From Gammaproteobacteria bacterium (GTDB lineage: Bacteria; Pseudomonadota; Gammaproteobacteria; UBA4575): a stretch of 64,000 nucleotides of DNA. Numbering within the stretch: position 1 is the first letter of the stretch; each line of letters opens with the position of its first letter. Below the pieces are notes generated by a model that did no database searches, was not told the DNA's origin, and saw only the letters and a program-made list of their open reading frames with translations. A program made the position numbers and the translations under genes. Location of the stretch: NCBI GenBank assembly GCA_022824965.1, contig JAJDYY010000008.1, forward strand, positions 93,501-157,500. The letters run 5' to 3'. This document shows, one piece after another, positions 46,501 to 55,279 of the stretch.

Positions 46501-47487
46501 GTCAATTGATTCGTCATGTATCAGGCTTTGGAGATAACATGCTGCGAGACGTGCATTGCTGGGTTGTTTCTTTAACCTCTCCTCAACAAAACCTCTTACA
46601 CGGTCAAAATTTTCTAAAAGCAGGAAACCTAGTGCCTTGTTTGCAATTGCTTTTGGATCCTCTGGTGCAAAGTCCCAAGCAGCAATTAACTTATTCGCGG
46701 CTTCCCTCTTTTCCCCCAACTCCAGCAGGCAAACCGCAATATTTGTCTTTATCTGGAATCGAACGTGATCCGAAGTATTAGATGCTAGCCTTCCCTCAAG
46801 CTTTTGCAATAGGTCAAGTGCGGCTTCAGGTTTGCTAGGTAGAAGCTCCAAACAATCTTTGATATGTTTTTCATGTTCAGATTGAACAGCAGAGTGGGCT
46901 ATCGCAATTTCACTACTTTTTAGGGAAGTTACTTCTTGGCGAACTACTTCAATTTCGGGAGACAACACAGCTGACACCCTATCGGGAATGTCTTCAATAG
47001 CGTTCTCTATTTGGTCTATCTGTGGTGTATACGACGGATCAAAGACCTTGTGGGCTTTAGGGTAGCGTTGAATTTCGCGTTGTAGTTTGTCCCATCCAAA
47101 AATATAAATGTTGAGAACTGAAGGTCTAGATTTACTTACTTCAATCGAAAGTTTGTTTGCTAGACTTTGGAGCTTCGCATCGTCAGGAGCAGTTGTGACA
47201 ATTACATACTCTGATAGTCGTGGTTCGAATGTTAATGCTTTACTTACCTCGTCATGAACTTCCTGTTCTGTAAGCTTATGTCTGTCTGACTTTAACTTGC
47301 ATTGAATACCGACTAGATGAGCAGGATTGCGATTTCTGCGACCAACAATGTCTACACCGTGCTGACGCTGTCCTCGGCGGCCATATTTACTGGCCATCGG
47401 ATCGTCCAATATGCAACGCCACAACACCTCATTGCAGTCTTCGAAATCTTGTTCATAAAGTGGTTTTGGAATCTGTATTGTCATCAC
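43594..47487 (-). CDS. REase-TPR-GreAB-C-PIN conflict-system protein
   Basis: A 1297-residue multidomain protein. Residues about 5-120 resemble a PD-(D/E)XK nuclease (HGVDIVGRR with Asp46 and VGIQCKLK with Gln62-x-Lys64). Residues about 180-800 are helical TPR-like repeats. At about 815-880 a GreA/GreB-C-like segment reads VSNPFISACFKLKAGNEF. Around 990-1090 a PIN-like domain has GAVLDAFTAWHAAVLGVLPV and PLAIPAHELNRLREL. This matches the TPR-GreAB-C-PIN architecture proposed for bacterial conflict systems, with two possible nuclease domains in one chain. It probably senses a transcription- or translation-related signal; the target is unknown. The nuclease domain assignments are by eye. Confidence 0.65.
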   Translation of the reverse strand: MMTIQIPKPLYEQDFEDCNEVLWRCILDDPMASKYGRRGQRQHGVDIVGRRNRNPAHLVGIQCKLKSDRHKLTEQEVHDEVSKALTFEPRLSEYVIVTTAPDDAKLQSLANKLSIEVSKSRPSVLNIYIFGWDKLQREIQRYPKAHKVFDPSYTPQIDQIENAIEDIPDRVSAVLSPEIEVVRQEVTSLKSSEIAIAHSAVQSEHEKHIKDCLELLPSKPEAALDLLQKLEGRLASNTSDHVRFQIKTNIAVCLLELGEKREAANKLIAAWDFAPEDPKAIANKALGFLLLENFDRVRGFVEERLKKQPSNARLAACYLQSLIHDESIDDPISLIPEESRNTPEVAEAHVQWLMERGESNSWWDEAISAYHQFPEIEALQELGANALLSRAIGGERYLDGQSFNANEFDDVNEAIQIYESLWEKVQDRSVKRSSDLSSIPINLMVSYHIVGNDEAAIDLGWKAHKRFPDEESIKGYLASLLTNLGDTAQASELIVGLADSAQVITARFRIAVVNKDWSTVLEIAEKYLDQFPGPEQIVVRATGVVARMELAETAGARDILEEECRNFEGNTRALIALAQSARILGIEDASLSLFESATRAFRNGDGTYVARLALAEEAIARKQPDITIEALLGRVELDRDSGELRTLATALAFDFPVRDRAKKFFSDLASDVRCNAFFQRLEGILHFNRCDYEEAAKLLLNAFEKEPQIYGLLCLVKAYFAINDQEAIKKLVSGLEVDNLEGSPLDRMDLSHVLLDFSKPMRALHVAYAALIEDLSNAELVAKFLTLVLRATSADQGLGISDTVGAGTWIRLTTARGECYEALVGESQDRPWGQAVAVSNPFISACFKLKAGNEFKTTNSLGVKETWIVAQIKPWWLQAFHHLTASFSQRFPEAHGFASLTMADDDIEPVLEQIRRHSAMARQQADIYLQHNIPLVSAAGNRPGGALAFAQYLGSIGEEVKVCFGVHDERDKALRVIQEHDRGGAVLDAFTAWHAAVLGVLPVLKERLGPLAIPAHELNRLRELTEDHFGLDESDSMTLGYHDGKFFQSIETSKDRAKRLNVAKSLVETIEEYCAVEPQQLPDNLSELGEKLIRIPPDGAFSVGVMAGETRILVSEDLAIRQYSQEAFSTKGVWIQAVLFSAEQAGTISTESYAEATVYLAEHRHGYVSVNAPVLLSVFKRDESRDLNQLEALCTYVGGENADPQSNTKIVADFVNTIWANAQPIIWADNFPIDAKTLKATNLMFRTLILARRDGEWARWAASLCQALAKKPRNYFLRWCEENFLPVGQLLASLRGN

Positions 47488-47791
47488 ATTCTCTGGTTTT
47501 GTACTCCATTTTTATATCCATGCTTTGGGAAATATGAAAAGATAATCTGTGAGCCATAATTCATTTCAAGAAATAGTATTCCAATTTGCCAACGAGTTGT
47601 GGGATGCACTAAGCCCTACAAACAAACTTTTTAAATCACGCGGCCAACTAATTTACCGTAGACAAGAAAACTGTCATGAGTTTACATTCTGATTGTGATG
47701 GACCGCCCTTAAAGTGACTCGAAAAAACTCTGGCTTTGGTTTTGCGACTTCTTAGGTTTTCACACCTTCGGACGCTCTAGGACTGTTCAAA
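47488..47791. other. intergenic region at the right edge of the island
   Basis: This 304-base stretch lies between the start of the TPR-PIN gene and the tRNA-Thr-derived repeat. It should contain the promoter of the TPR-PIN gene on the minus strand. No gene, integrase fragment or second attachment-like sequence is visible. It is the transition between AT-rich island DNA and the tRNA cluster. Confidence 0.5.
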
Positions 47792-47900
<109 letters not shown>

Positions 47901-48017
47901 TATAAAGGCAAATACAATTGTAGCCAGCAAAAATCCAGGCCGTGGTAATTTCTAACCCTTAGCCGAAAGATCCACAATCCTAGCATTTTGCACAGCACAG
48001 AATCGATGGTGGCAGCA

Positions 48018-48091
<74 letters not shown>

Positions 48092-48138
48092 AGAACCCGA
48101 AACAGGACCATTTCAGGGTCCGGATTCTAAACTTTAAA

Positions 48139-48223
48139 TGGTGGAGGGGGAAGGATTCGAACCTCCGAAGGCTGAGCCGGCAGATTTACAGTCTGCTCCC
48201 GTTGACCGCTTGGGTACCCCTCC
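48139..48223 (-). tRNA. tRNA-Tyr (anticodon GTA)
   Basis: A class II tRNA of 85 bases: acceptor GGAGGGG/CCCCTCC, anticodon loop CTGTAAA with GTA, a long variable arm, T-loop GTTCGAATC and encoded CCA. It is the tyrU-position gene. The gap between it and tRNA-Thr(TGT) upstream, normally a few tens of bases, is here 2.8 kb and contains two protein genes. Confidence 0.97.
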
Positions 48224-48343
48224 AAAGGGCAGGGATTGTGTGGCATACCTCCATGTACTGTCAATATCGCATAGCAAGGCCCCTACCCCTAGATCAGACC
48301 TTGCCCGAATTGACCAGCCAGACTAGCCCCACCTTTCCATCTA

Positions 48344-49069
48344 CTACGGACTGGGACTGAACTGAAAAAACAAGGCACGGTTTACATTCGAGATGAGCAC
48401 ACTCAATCGACCTCCTTCCATGAAGGATGCGCCCTCATAGTCTCCTTTCATGAATTCGCATCCTCGGACCCTCACTTCCACCTCGTACGCATTGTGGGCG
48501 GGATTGATGAGGTCCAGCTCGCCCAGGTATTCACAGTTCCTGGAATCATGACCCTGGATCTGGCCCTTGGAGTCAATCTGGAATTCAGCCATCTGATCAT
48601 TGCTGTCCATGGATGACCAGGCCCCCGAAAGCCTGGCCAACGAGGAGGGTGTGTCATACACCGCATCGTAGACAAGGTCCAGGGTCCCGGTATTGCGCCC
48701 GTTCATTGTGACAAAGCGCGAGGAAATCCTGTTTTCTTCTTTGATTTCGCCCGTGATCACGGCGACATCCAGTGGAAGACCGCCCCGCAAGAACAGCGTG
48801 TAGGTGGAGGTAAAGATCTCGCCGTCCCTTTCCACACTACCGGCATACAACGCCCCAGCACGCCGGCTGTAGGCATATGCCTTGCCATTGACGTGCAATG
48901 CCGTGAAGTCGAACGGACCTCTTCCCTCGATATCGAAATCTCCTCTCCAGAGCCCATCCAGCGATCCACGTGAAAAATGCGTGGCATCCTGACTGCTAAC
49001 CTCCAAAGGCTTGGAAACGCACGCGCCTGCCAACCAAGCAAAGGCTGCCAGACAAAGCATGTAGATCAC
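48344..49069 (-). CDS. putative lipoprotein of unknown function
   Basis: A protein of about 240 residues with a lipoprotein signal (CLAAFAWLAGAC, lipobox LAGAC) and a beta-rich mature part (GSLDGLWRGDFDIEGRGPF and repeated strands) that may be lipocalin-like. I do not recognise the family. The start is uncertain: the GTG at 49069 or ATG at 49060 give a short signal peptide, while the open frame runs to 49246 through sequence that does not look coding. It sits in the insert between tRNA-Tyr and tRNA-Thr, divergent from the SagB-type gene. Confidence 0.6.
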   Translation of the reverse strand: MIYMLCLAAFAWLAGACVSKPLEVSSQDATHFSRGSLDGLWRGDFDIEGRGPFDFTALHVNGKAYAYSRRAGALYAGSVERDGEIFTSTYTLFLRGGLPLDVAVITGEIKEENRISSRFVTMNGRNTGTLDLVYDAVYDTPSSLARLSGAWSSMDSNDQMAEFQIDSKGQIQGHDSRNCEYLGELDLINPAHNAYEVEVRVRGCEFMKGDYEGASFMEGGRLSVLISNVNRALFFQFSPSP

Positions 49070-49371
49070 GGGATGCCGCCAGGACAGGAGGATACCCCTT
49101 GGTGTACTGGTCCGTTGGCAGGATTTGAACCGGTCCCGGGCTTTGTTCAATGCTGTCTCGATTGCAGGTACATGGGACTGAAGAGAAGTCCCCTGTGGTT
49201 CCCGACACATAGGTAACACAATATTCCGGGCACATAGGTTACACAATCGGGCATTTGGGGGGAACTTCCGATGCCCTGGAGAACGTGTAAACCGATGGAC
49301 GAACGTATACGATACGTAGCCCGGCTGTTTTCATTGCTCAATGAATACTGCCTGGATGACTGGCTGACAGA

Positions 49372-51075
49372 ATGTCCAAGAAACATCTCAACTCCTCTAA
49401 TCTTGATATCGTGTACGAGTATCACGACCAAACCAAACATCAACTTCAACGCTATGCACGCTCATTGGGTTACATGGATTGGGAGAATCAACCCGATCCG
49501 TTCCGGCGTTACGACCAGGCATCCATTCTTCCACTAAACCATCCACACAGCACAGAAACGCCAAGCTACGACTCGCTATTCGAGGCATACCCAACCCCTG
49601 CAGCACGCATAAACCGGGATTCCATCAGCCGTATCTTTTATGAAAGTCTCGCAATTTCCGCCTGGAAACAGGCAAACGGAAATCGTTGGTCCTTGCGGGT
49701 CAATCCTTCAAGCGGCAACCTCCACCCTACAGAGGCATATTTGATCACTGGCCCGGTTCAGGGTTTAAGCGAAGTAAGCGCCGTTCATCATTATTCTGCC
49801 TACAGACATGCATTGGAGCGCCGGGCGATCCTGACGAAGGAGGAATGGCATGCCTTGAGCAATGGACTGCCGCCGGATTTCCTGTTGGTTGCATTGACCT
49901 CGATCTACTGGCGTGAATCCTGGAAGTATGGTGAACGGGCCTTTCGTTACTGCCACCACGATGTTGGACATGCGATTGGTGCTGTCACTTTCGCTGCAGC
50001 GGCCCTCGGCTGGAAAACCAGGTTGATTCACTGCGTGACAGATACCGGCCTGAAAACGCTGTTGGGGCTGCATCAGCAAGAAGGCATTGAGGCGGAACAT
50101 CCGGACTGCCTGCTGGCAGTTTATCCATATGCTAAAGACAGGGCATGGACAGGTCCCCTCATTGATCTCCCCGTTGCATTGCTTGAACGTCTTAAAACAA
50201 TCGAATTTGAAGGCAGTCCAAATTTGTTAAGTAATGATCATCATGACTGGCCCATTATTGGACAGGTTGCGAAAGCATGTCGTTCCAACAGTCCTTGTCG
50301 ATTCAATCACGAACATCATTCCGGAACAGCACATGACCTTGACAATGAGTCTGATGTGGACAGGCGAATATCCGCTCGAAGAATAATCAGGGAACGTCGA
50401 AGCGCGCTGTCGATGGACGGGCATGGCGCGATCAGCAGCGATACATTTTACAGAATGCTAACGCATGTCACCCCGTATGCCGGGAATGACATTCTGGAGG
50501 TGTTGCCCTGGAGGGCATGTATTTCGCTTGCAATATTTGTTCATCGTGTAGAGGGCTTGCAATCAGGACTGTATATGCTCGTGCGCGACCCTGCCCATGA
50601 AGCTTCACTTAAAAAGGCATTACATCCAGAACTATGTTGGGAAAAGCCCGATAGTTGTCCGAAAACACTCCCTTTGTATCTGTTGCAAGAAGCCGATACA
50701 CGCGAGGTTGCGAAAATCATCAGTTGTCATCAGGATATTGCGGCAGACGGTGCCTTTGCACTTGGGATGCTGGCTGCATTCGATGCCAGCCTTGAACAGC
50801 ACGGCGCGTCGTTTTATACACGCCTGTTCTGGGAAACAGGATTGATTGGGCAAATCCTATACTTGGAAGCTGAAGCTGCAGGGATTCGATCAACCGGGAT
50901 CGGCTGCTTTTTCGATGATGTCATGCATGAAGTGCTTGGCATCAGTGATCACGGTTGGCAAAGTCTGTACCATTTCACGGTCGGTTCGCCCGTGGAAGAT
51001 TCACGCCTGCAACCACTACCTGCTTACTGGCACCTGAAGGACCCTTTGGGGGGTGGAGCTGGCGATAGGATTTGA
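49372..51075 (+). CDS. SagB/ThcOx family dehydrogenase, double nitroreductase domain
   Basis: A 567-residue FMN-dependent oxidoreductase of the type that includes McbC-like thiazole/oxazole oxidases. It opens with VYEYHDQTKHQLQRYARSLG and LGYMDWENQPDPFRRY, typical of stand-alone SagB-type proteins, then two nitroreductase-like halves (about 60-300 with SLRVNPSSGNLHPTEAYLI; about 335-555 with RIIRERRSALSMDG and GIGCFFDDVMHEVLG). No precursor peptide or YcaO partner is visible, so a role in peptide maturation is not supported here. The last 22 bases lie antisense inside tRNA-Thr(TGT), and the stop codon is supplied by the tRNA complement. Confidence 0.85.
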   Translation: MSKKHLNSSNLDIVYEYHDQTKHQLQRYARSLGYMDWENQPDPFRRYDQASILPLNHPHSTETPSYDSLFEAYPTPAARINRDSISRIFYESLAISAWKQANGNRWSLRVNPSSGNLHPTEAYLITGPVQGLSEVSAVHHYSAYRHALERRAILTKEEWHALSNGLPPDFLLVALTSIYWRESWKYGERAFRYCHHDVGHAIGAVTFAAAALGWKTRLIHCVTDTGLKTLLGLHQQEGIEAEHPDCLLAVYPYAKDRAWTGPLIDLPVALLERLKTIEFEGSPNLLSNDHHDWPIIGQVAKACRSNSPCRFNHEHHSGTAHDLDNESDVDRRISARRIIRERRSALSMDGHGAISSDTFYRMLTHVTPYAGNDILEVLPWRACISLAIFVHRVEGLQSGLYMLVRDPAHEASLKKALHPELCWEKPDSCPKTLPLYLLQEADTREVAKIISCHQDIAADGAFALGMLAAFDASLEQHGASFYTRLFWETGLIGQILYLEAEAAGIRSTGIGCFFDDVMHEVLGISDHGWQSLYHFTVGSPVEDSRLQPLPAYWHLKDPLGGGAGDRI

Positions 51076-51129
51076 ACCTACGACCTGCTGATTACAAATC
51101 AGCTGCTCTGCCAACTGAGCTACGCCAGC
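51054..51129 (-). tRNA. tRNA-Thr (anticodon TGT)
   Basis: The reverse complement has acceptor GCTGGCG/CGCCAGC, D arm TAGCTCAGTTGGCAGAGC, anticodon loop TTTGTAA with TGT, T-loop GTTCAAATC and encoded CCA. It is the first tRNA of the Thr-Tyr-Gly-Thr cluster. Its 3' end overlaps the 3' end of the opposite-strand SagB-type gene. Confidence 0.97.
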
Positions 51130-51139
51130 AATTTGGTGC

Positions 51140-51175
51140 CTCAATGAGTGTAATGAGTTCCCGTATATCAGGCAA
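51140..51175 (-). promoter_or_regulatory. possible promoter of the tRNA cluster
   Basis: On the minus strand TTGCCT (51170-51175) is followed by 17 bases and TACACT (51147-51152), giving a start near 51140, about ten bases before tRNA-Thr(TGT). Each hexamer matches consensus at four of six positions. The location between coaX and the tRNA is where the cluster promoter must lie. Confidence 0.45.
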
Positions 51176-51182
51176 TGGTGCA

Positions 51183-51917
51183 CTATGCACCCAGACACTC
51201 GGATACATGCCTCAAGCCCTCTAGTACCCAGTCGAGCTCATGAATGACTGGTTGGGCAAGCAACGGCATCAGGAGTTCGGCATCCCCACCGGTCAGAATG
51301 ATCTGCTCAAAGGGCTCACCCTCGGCCTGCATGCGATCAACGGCTTGGTTGATGCCACCTGCCACCGCACTCAGGCACCCGCTGTAGATGGCATCTCGGG
51401 TAGATGTTGCAGGGATCGCAAAGCTACCTGCCTCCCTATTGAGATCGATTGCCGTATCCATCTCTAGTGCTGCACGCATGCTGGCGAGCCCCGGGAAGAT
51501 AACTCCCCCGCGATGCATGCCTCCCGAGTCCAGTACATCGACGGTAACAGCCGTTCCGCAATCCACAATGCATGTGCTACCTGTATAACGCACCTTGGCC
51601 GCAATCAAAGCGGCCAGCCGGTCCACTCCCAGCGTGCCGGGATCATCGTACGCCAACGTGATACCGAAGCATCTCTCGGCAGGGTTCAGAAAATAAAAAC
51701 TGCTTGCCGCAAACCGGTCCTGTAGCTGCTCGTTGAATTGCCGGCCGAGCACGGAGCACACGACGATGCTATCTAGCTCATATGGCTCTAAAACGGATGC
51801 AATGACGTCCAGCCGACTCCCGTCCTGGTAAGGTACGGCCCCAAAGGTGTCTGCCTCTCCCGGTTTGAGGATTGCAAACTTGCAGCGGCTGTTGCCAAGA
51901 TCCAGTAGTGCCTTCAT
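51183..51917 (-). CDS. coaX: type III pantothenate kinase
   Basis: Catalyses the first step of coenzyme A synthesis, ATP-dependent phosphorylation of pantothenate. The 244-residue product has the ASKHA-fold motifs: [16 protein letters not shown] (phosphate 1), TLGVDRLAALIAAK and CIVDCGTAVTVDVL (phosphate 2), and ILTGGDAELL near the C-terminus. Its start overlaps the birA stop by four bases (ATGA). The birA-coaX pair is common in gammaproteobacteria. Confidence 0.95.
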   Translation of the reverse strand: MKALLDLGNSRCKFAILKPGEADTFGAVPYQDGSRLDVIASVLEPYELDSIVVCSVLGRQFNEQLQDRFAASSFYFLNPAERCFGITLAYDDPGTLGVDRLAALIAAKVRYTGSTCIVDCGTAVTVDVLDSGGMHRGGVIFPGLASMRAALEMDTAIDLNREAGSFAIPATSTRDAIYSGCLSAVAGGINQAVDRMQAEGEPFEQIILTGGDAELLMPLLAQPVIHELDWVLEGLRHVSECLGA

Positions 51918-52822
51918 GACCGCAGTTCTCGCACATGGGCACTGTGAAAGTGCAAATGCTCGCCATTCACATGCATCACGATGCGGCCTTGCGCATCAAT
52001 CCCCTGCGCTACCCCATGCATGTGCCGGTCCTGGTACAGAAACTCGACTCTCTGATTGTCCAACGAATCATACCGCTCCCAGGCAGCGCAAAGATCCTCC
52101 GGGTCGCTGTCATCGAGCGTGTCCAGTACACGAGTCAGCACCGTGATCACGTGGGCCGCAAGTTCATTCCTGCACAAATTCCAGTCCGGATGAGCGCTAA
52201 GCAGGTCTACCCACCCCGGGGTTTCTTGGAATTCCTCTGCCTGCGACATGGCCACGTTCAGGCCTACCCCGATGATCAGGCTGTTTTGTGCCAAGGCCGC
52301 CTTTCGCTCGATCAGGACCCCACCCAGTTTTTTCCCGGCCAGGCAGATATCGTTTGGCCACTTGAGCCTGACGCCAGCCACGCCCTGCTCTTCCAAGAGC
52401 TGTGCAACCGCGATGAGCAGCCGCAAGCCCAGTACTTCGTACTGCGTCCTCCATTGCTGCAGGCCCCACTGCATCGACAGGTACAGATTCACCCCAGCCG
52501 GCGACCACCAGGCATGGCCAAAACGGCCCTTTCCCTGCGTCTGCTCCTCGGCCATACATACGGCCACACAACCTGTTCCAGTCAGGCCGAGTTCTGCCAG
52601 GTAATCGTTGGTGGAAGTCACGGTGGGCAAGACGTCGATGCGGTATGGATGGTGGGTACCCTGTTTGCCCAGATGCTCCCGTATGCTGTCTGCATCCAAA
52701 GGCTCAAGAGCCATCACAGGGCCAGCCATCTTGTGGTTCTGGGCAATCAATTTGATCAGGCCGGATCTTGCGGGCAGAGCCATGATTCGCCCAGCAAGAC
52801 TATCTGAGCCTGAGGGCACCAC
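51914..52822 (-). CDS. birA: biotin-protein ligase, without the usual HTH domain
   Basis: Attaches biotin to acetyl-CoA carboxylase BCCP. The catalytic core is complete: [26 protein letters not shown] (biotinoyl-AMP binding loop), [20 protein letters not shown], and the C-terminal SH3-like domain. The N-terminal winged-helix DNA-binding domain of E. coli BirA is missing: only about 40 residues precede the core, and they include [13 protein letters not shown], which may be a stub of it. The start is uncertain (52822 or internal ATGs at 52783 and 52729). Without the HTH it should not repress the biotin operon. Confidence 0.85.
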   Translation of the reverse strand: MVPSGSDSLAGRIMALPARSGLIKLIAQNHKMAGPVMALEPLDADSIREHLGKQGTHHPYRIDVLPTVTSTNDYLAELGLTGTGCVAVCMAEEQTQGKGRFGHAWWSPAGVNLYLSMQWGLQQWRTQYEVLGLRLLIAVAQLLEEQGVAGVRLKWPNDICLAGKKLGGVLIERKAALAQNSLIIGVGLNVAMSQAEEFQETPGWVDLLSAHPDWNLCRNELAAHVITVLTRVLDTLDDSDPEDLCAAWERYDSLDNQRVEFLYQDRHMHGVAQGIDAQGRIVMHVNGEHLHFHSAHVRELRS

Positions 52823-52934
52823 ATCAATTCTTTACAATTCCGGCGTGTTGGGTTCTGATACATTCCAGCGAGCGTACCCCGATCATGCAAAAATTTCCCG
52901 AGCCGGTTTGCGACCGAAAAGCCGTTCAGATCCA

Positions 52935-54611
52935 ATGAACAACCGAACTGCAGAACCCCCGAAGAACTTTATCCGCCAGATTATAGATCAGGACCTGGCC
53001 GATGGGAAAAACGACGGCAAGGTACTTACCCGCTTCCCACCCGAACCCAACGGCTACCTGCATATCGGACATGCCAAGTCCATCTGCCTGAATTTCGGCA
53101 TCGCCAGGGACTACCGGGGCCTTTGCAACCTGCGTTTCGATGACACCAACCCGGACAAGGAAAGCCAGGAATATATCGATGCGATCCAGAAGGACATCCG
53201 CTGGCTTGGTTTTGAATGGTCGACACTGTGCTTCGCCTCGGATTACTTCGAGCAACTCTACCAGTACGCGGTCCAGCTGATCGAATCCGGCAAGGCCTTT
53301 GTCTGCAGCCTGGATTCCGAGGAAATCCGCCGCCAGCGAGGGACCCTCACTGAACCTGGTCAGGACAGCCCCTACCGCAACCGCACGGTGAAGGAAAACC
53401 TGGACCTGTTCCAGCGCATGCGCTCGGGCGAATTCCAGGAAGGCGAACATGTGCTGCGCGCCAGGATCGACATGGCGTCTGCGAATATCAACATGCGCGA
53501 CCCGGTACTGTACCGGATCAAGCACACGGCCCACCCGAGAACGCAAAATGCGTGGTGCATCTACCCGATGTACGACTACACGCACTGCCTCTCGGATGCC
53601 CTGGAGGCGATCACGCATTCCCTGTGCACGCTCGAATTCGAAGATCACCGTCCCCTGTATGACTGGGTGCTAGATACGTTGCAAACCCCAAATCATCCGC
53701 AGCAAATCGAGTTTGCACGGCTGGCGCTCGACTACACCATCACCAGCAAGCGCAAGCTGGGCCTCCTGGTCCAGGAAGGCCACGTGGACGGCTGGGATGA
53801 TCCGCGCATGCCGACCCTGTCGGGCATGCGAAGGCGCGGTATCCCTCCCGAAGCGATTCGGGATTTCTGCGATCGCATCGGCATCACCAAAAAAGATGCC
53901 CTGATTGAAATGAGCGTGCTGGAGAACTGCATACGCGAAACCCTGGACCCCTGTGCTTCTCGCATCATGTGCGTGCTCAAGCCGCTCAAGGTGGTCATCG
54001 AGAATTACCCCGAAGACCAGGAGGAGATGCTGGAGGTCGGCAACCATCCGAAAGATCCGGACATGGGAAGGCGTTCCGTTCCCTTCTCACGCACCCTGTA
54101 CATCGAGTCTGACGATTTCCTGGAAGACCCTCCCGGCAAGTTCTTTCGCTTGGCACCCGGGCGGGAGGTGCGCCTGCGTTATGCGTACAACATCACCTGC
54201 ATGGACGTCATCAAGAACGAGGCCGGAGAGGTGACGGAATTACACTGCCGCTATGACCCGGAAAGCGGGGGGGCCGCAGGACGCAAGAAGAAGGTCAAGG
54301 GCGTCATCCACTGGGTTTCGGCCAGGCATGCCGTGGATGCTGAAGTGCGCCTGTATGACCGCCTGTTCAATATCCCGGATCCCGGCTCAAGCCCGGAGCT
54401 TGCAGCATCCCTGAACCCGGATTCCCTTGAGATACTGCAGGATTGCAAGATCGAGCCTGCAGCCCAGGCATTAGCCTTGGAAGACCGCGTACAGTTTGAG
54501 AGACAGGGTTATTTTTGCTTGGACCGCGAACACACGCAAAAGGAGCACCCGGTGTTCAACCGCATCGTCACGCTGCGTGACAGCTGGCAGAAGCTCGAAA
54601 AAAAGACATGA
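52935..54611 (+). CDS. glnS: glutaminyl-tRNA synthetase
   Basis: A class I synthetase charging tRNA-Gln. From [20 protein letters not shown] the product is 558 residues, close to E. coli GlnRS. It has the HIGH signature as [14 protein letters not shown], the KMSKS-type loop as [13 protein letters not shown], and the C-terminal anticodon-binding beta barrels. The open frame extends 109 codons upstream across the birA start without similarity, so the ATG at 52935 is chosen. It is divergent from birA, with a shared intergenic region. Confidence 0.96.
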   Translation: MNNRTAEPPKNFIRQIIDQDLADGKNDGKVLTRFPPEPNGYLHIGHAKSICLNFGIARDYRGLCNLRFDDTNPDKESQEYIDAIQKDIRWLGFEWSTLCFASDYFEQLYQYAVQLIESGKAFVCSLDSEEIRRQRGTLTEPGQDSPYRNRTVKENLDLFQRMRSGEFQEGEHVLRARIDMASANINMRDPVLYRIKHTAHPRTQNAWCIYPMYDYTHCLSDALEAITHSLCTLEFEDHRPLYDWVLDTLQTPNHPQQIEFARLALDYTITSKRKLGLLVQEGHVDGWDDPRMPTLSGMRRRGIPPEAIRDFCDRIGITKKDALIEMSVLENCIRETLDPCASRIMCVLKPLKVVIENYPEDQEEMLEVGNHPKDPDMGRRSVPFSRTLYIESDDFLEDPPGKFFRLAPGREVRLRYAYNITCMDVIKNEAGEVTELHCRYDPESGGAAGRKKKVKGVIHWVSARHAVDAEVRLYDRLFNIPDPGSSPELAASLNPDSLEILQDCKIEPAAQALALEDRVQFERQGYFCLDREHTQKEHPVFNRIVTLRDSWQKLEKKT

Positions 54612-54618
54612 TGAAACC

Positions 54619-54637
54619 GGCATGCGGCGCGCATGCC
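54619..54637 (+). terminator. hairpin just after glnS
   Basis: A perfect 8-bp stem GGCATGCG/CGCATGCC with a three-base loop lies eight bases after the glnS stop. No T-run follows, so it is at most a weak or Rho-assisted 3' structure. It is one of two inverted repeats between glnS and the convergent DUF1641 gene. Confidence 0.35.
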
Positions 54638-54691
54638 CTGATGTACGACTACTGAACCCTTGGGGCGGCGATCCCGCTGTGCAAGCCCTAC

Positions 54692-54715
54692 GGCTTCACC
54701 GGCGCCGGTGAAGCC
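54692..54715. repeat. 24-bp perfect palindrome in the glnS-DUF1641 gap
   Basis: GGCTTCACCGGC is followed directly by its exact reverse complement, giving a loopless 24-bp palindrome midway between two convergent genes. It could cruciform or fold as a hairpin in either transcript and so separate the two units. A dimeric-protein binding site is the alternative. No T-tract is present on either side. Confidence 0.6.
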
Positions 54716-54736
54716 ATGAGCCGCAAAAATATCCCG

Positions 54737-55267
54737 TCAGCGCCTGAAGGCCGAAGCGAACCTCGACAACATCTGCAGCGACTGCTGCATCTCGGGGTCT
54801 TTCATCGTGTTGACCAGACCCATGATCGTGGCCGGCGGCGGTGTGCTGGGTTGTGCGTTTCGGACTTCGGAGGTGGCCTTGCACAGGGTCTCCAGGGTCT
54901 CGATCACGTCATCCTGCTCCAGGAAATCCAGCAACCGGTTCAGGTTCTCGTTGTTGGCGAGTCTGTCCGCAAGGCACAGTAACTCGTTGAGTACTCCGCC
55001 AAGGCGCCCGACGATGTCATCGCCCAGTGCATCGCCTGCCGCACCCAGTACCCGCAAGAGGTTGGCCCCTCTTTCCAGGTCCCCGGATGTAACCAGATCA
55101 TTGATGACAGGAATGGCCTGGTCCAGGTTGCTGTGACTGACCTGGTCAAGGAGGATCAGCCCCTCGCCCATGGTGGAGCCCAGTCGGGCGACGATGTCGT
55201 CCGAGAGCGCATCCGCAGCCCCCTCGATGACGCGTTCGACTTCTGATTGTATGGATGTCTCACTCAT
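54737..55267 (-). CDS. DUF1641 family protein
   Basis: A 176-residue acidic helical protein with the DUF1641 pattern: three related blocks containing GLILLDQVSHSNLDQAIPVI, LLCLADRLANNENLNRLLDF and LETLCKATSEVRNA. The family is typically encoded next to sulfide:quinone-oxidoreductase-like flavoproteins or formate dehydrogenases and probably serves as a partner. Here it is the last gene of the four-gene sulfur operon, 12 bases after the flavoprotein. Confidence 0.85.
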   Translation of the reverse strand: MSETSIQSEVERVIEGAADALSDDIVARLGSTMGEGLILLDQVSHSNLDQAIPVINDLVTSGDLERGANLLRVLGAAGDALGDDIVGRLGGVLNELLCLADRLANNENLNRLLDFLEQDDVIETLETLCKATSEVRNAQPSTPPPATIMGLVNTMKDPEMQQSLQMLSRFASAFRR

Positions 55268-55279
55268 GATCCCATCCCC

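Noticed and set aside
49087..49120. tRNA-3'-end-like sequence near the lipoprotein start
   Set aside because: It contains GGTTCAAATCC and ends in CCA when read on the minus strand, but the T-arm stem does not pair properly and no other tRNA arms are present.
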